Source of the DNA: Bacteroidota bacterium | Lineage (GTDB): Bacteria > Pseudomonadota > Alphaproteobacteria > Puniceispirillales > Puniceispirillaceae | Direction: 5' to 3' | Assembly (NCBI GenBank): GCA_009936825.1 | Contig: JAACDV010000231.1 | Coordinates: forward strand, 1 to 8,573 | Length of the DNA stretch: 8,573 nt | Shown here: positions 7,574-8,573 of the stretch, piece after piece | Layout: each line of letters starts with the position of its first letter | How positions within the stretch are numbered: the stretch's first letter is position 1 | Position numbers and translations under genes: made by a program | The notes under the pieces: generated by a model | What the model was told of the DNA's origin: nothing | The model's database searches: none | What the model saw: the letters and a program-made list of their open reading frames with translations, nothing else

Positions 7574-7601
7574 CAGTTCCGCCCCAGTTCCGCCTCAGTT
7601 C
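7574..7601. repeat. 11-bp tandem repeat filling the fabB-fabI spacer
   Basis: On the plus strand the unit CAGTTCCGCC(C/T) occurs at 7574-7584 and 7585-7595, followed by a half copy CAGTTC at 7596-7601. The two full copies differ only at their last base. The array takes up nearly all of the 31-base spacer and reaches into the fabB stop codon. Read on the minus strand, each unit supplies a G-rich core (GAGGCGG, GGGGCGG). The copy nearest fabI ends nine bases before its ATG and is the only plausible ribosome site. Confidence 0.85.
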
Positions 7602-8573
7602 TAGGTCCATTTCTTTAGAGCCAACGTCGCGTTTGTGCCCCCAAAACCAAATGAATTCGACAACGCCAAGTTAATCTGGACCCCGTCAACGCGGTTGGTC
7701 GGCACTGGAATATCACCGATCGCTGGATCAGGGTTTTCGATGTTAGCCGATCCCGCAATAAAGCCCTCTTTCATCATAATCATCGTATAAATAGCTTCTT
7801 GCACACCCGTTGCCCCCAGCGAATGTCCGGTAAGTGATTTGGTTGATGTCACAGGTGGTAGATAGCCGCGCGGCGAAAACACCTCACGAACGGCGTCCAG
7901 CTCTTTGACGTCACCGACGGGCGTTGATGTGCCGTGCGCGTTGATATAGTCAACTTTGTCCGTCAATGCCTCGCCATTAAACCCGGCAAGTGCCAGCTCC
8001 ATACACCGCACCGCACCCTCACCCGACGGGGCAACCATATCATGGCCGTCCGAATTGGCACCATAGCCCACAATTTCGGCATAGATTTTGGCACCGCGAG
8101 CAAGGGCGTGATCCATATCCTCAACCACAACCATGCCGCCGCCGCCTGCAATCACAAACCCATCACGGTTTTCATCATAGGCTCTGGATGCCAGCTGGGG
8201 CGTGTCGTTATATTTTGAAGACATTGCGCCCATTGCGTCAAAAAGCACCGACAAAGACCAGTGCAGCTCTTCACCGCCGCCGGCAAATACAATGTCCTGA
8301 CTGCCGCTTCGAATGGCGTCAGCGGCGGATGAAATACAATGCGCCGAGGTTGAACATGCCGATGTGATCGAAAAATTAAGCCCCTTAATTTTGAAAAAGG
8401 TCGCAATACAGGCAGATACCGTTGAGGACATGCAGCGTGGCACCATATAAGGGCCGACGCGCTTTGGGCCTTTCTCGCGAGTTGTGTCGATGGCCGTCAG
8501 CAGATTAGCCGTTGAAGGGCCGCCTGAGCCGGCAATCAGACCCGAACGCGGGTTGGATACCTGATCTTCGCTA
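7601..8573 (-). CDS. fabB: Beta-ketoacyl-ACP synthase I FabB (5' partial)
   Basis: FabB condenses malonyl-ACP with acyl-ACP and is the synthase needed to elongate the cis-3-decenoyl intermediate made by FabA, so it is central to unsaturated fatty acid synthesis. The frame stays open to the right edge of the window (first visible residues [18 protein letters not shown]), so I infer that about 80-90 N-terminal residues lie outside. The visible 323 residues include the active-site Cys in SACSTSAH (codon 8354-8356), the catalytic His in HGTSTPVGD (7934-7936) and the second His in [10 protein letters not shown] (7823-7825). The stretch [20 protein letters not shown] and the C-terminal [13 protein letters not shown] are typical of FabB rather than FabF. 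The stop lies 31 bases before fabI. In many alphaproteobacteria fabA lies next to fabB, so fabA may lie beyond the window. Confidence 0.97.
   Translation of the reverse strand, partial: SEDQVSNPRSGLIAGSGGPSTANLLTAIDTTREKGPKRVGPYMVPRCMSSTVSACIATFFKIKGLNFSITSACSTSAHCISSAADAIRSGSQDIVFAGGGEELHWSLSVLFDAMGAMSSKYNDTPQLASRAYDENRDGFVIAGGGGMVVVEDMDHALARGAKIYAEIVGYGANSDGHDMVAPSGEGAVRCMELALAGFNGEALTDKVDYINAHGTSTPVGDVKELDAVREVFSPRGYLPPVTSTKSLTGHSLGATGVQEAIYTMIMMKEGFIAGSANIENPDPAIGDIPVPTNRVDGVQINLALSNSFGFGGTNATLALKKWT

Noticed and set aside
7990..8367. Plus-strand ORF of 125 codons opposite fabB
   Set aside because: It lies antisense within a clear fabB coding region, has a low-complexity His/Pro/Arg-rich product, and looks like a shadow frame.

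Overview
The window looks like part of an alphaproteobacterial chromosome of moderate GC. It holds two housekeeping gene groups that face each other. The protein sequences point to Alphaproteobacteria: the IF-2 N-terminal segment, the RbfA opening (PSQRQLRVGE), and a FabB/FabI pair sitting together. A marine SAR116-like lineage is possible, but that is an impression and not something the sequence proves. I see no mobile element, CRISPR array, tRNA or rRNA.

Left part (1-6706, plus strand): infB (5' end cut off by the window), rbfA, truB, rpsO and pnp. This is the downstream part of the classic nusA-infB operon, which couples translation initiation (IF-2), 30S maturation (RbfA, S15), tRNA modification (TruB) and RNA decay (PNPase). 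The first four genes are separated by only 21-36 bases and were probably co-transcribed. Two stretches hold likely RNA-level control. One is a short leader between truB and rpsO with two stacked inverted repeats, one of which folds over the rpsO Shine-Dalgarno sequence. The other is a 378-base rpsO-pnp spacer with several strong inverted repeats and one candidate small ORF.

Middle (6707-6765): a compact convergent junction with a 10-bp GC-rich hairpin capped by a GAAA tetraloop and T-rich on both sides. It is almost certainly a bidirectional terminator for pnp and fabI.

Right part (6766-8573, minus strand): fabI (enoyl-ACP reductase) and, upstream of it, fabB (beta-ketoacyl-ACP synthase I, N-terminus outside the window). 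These form a type II fatty-acid synthesis operon. The spacer between them consists almost entirely of an 11-bp tandem repeat that also carries the only recognisable fabI ribosome binding site.

All seven genes are well-known families with intact catalytic motifs. I found no evidence of an undescribed multi-gene system. The parts most worth checking are non-coding: the rpsO leader fold and the structured rpsO-pnp spacer.
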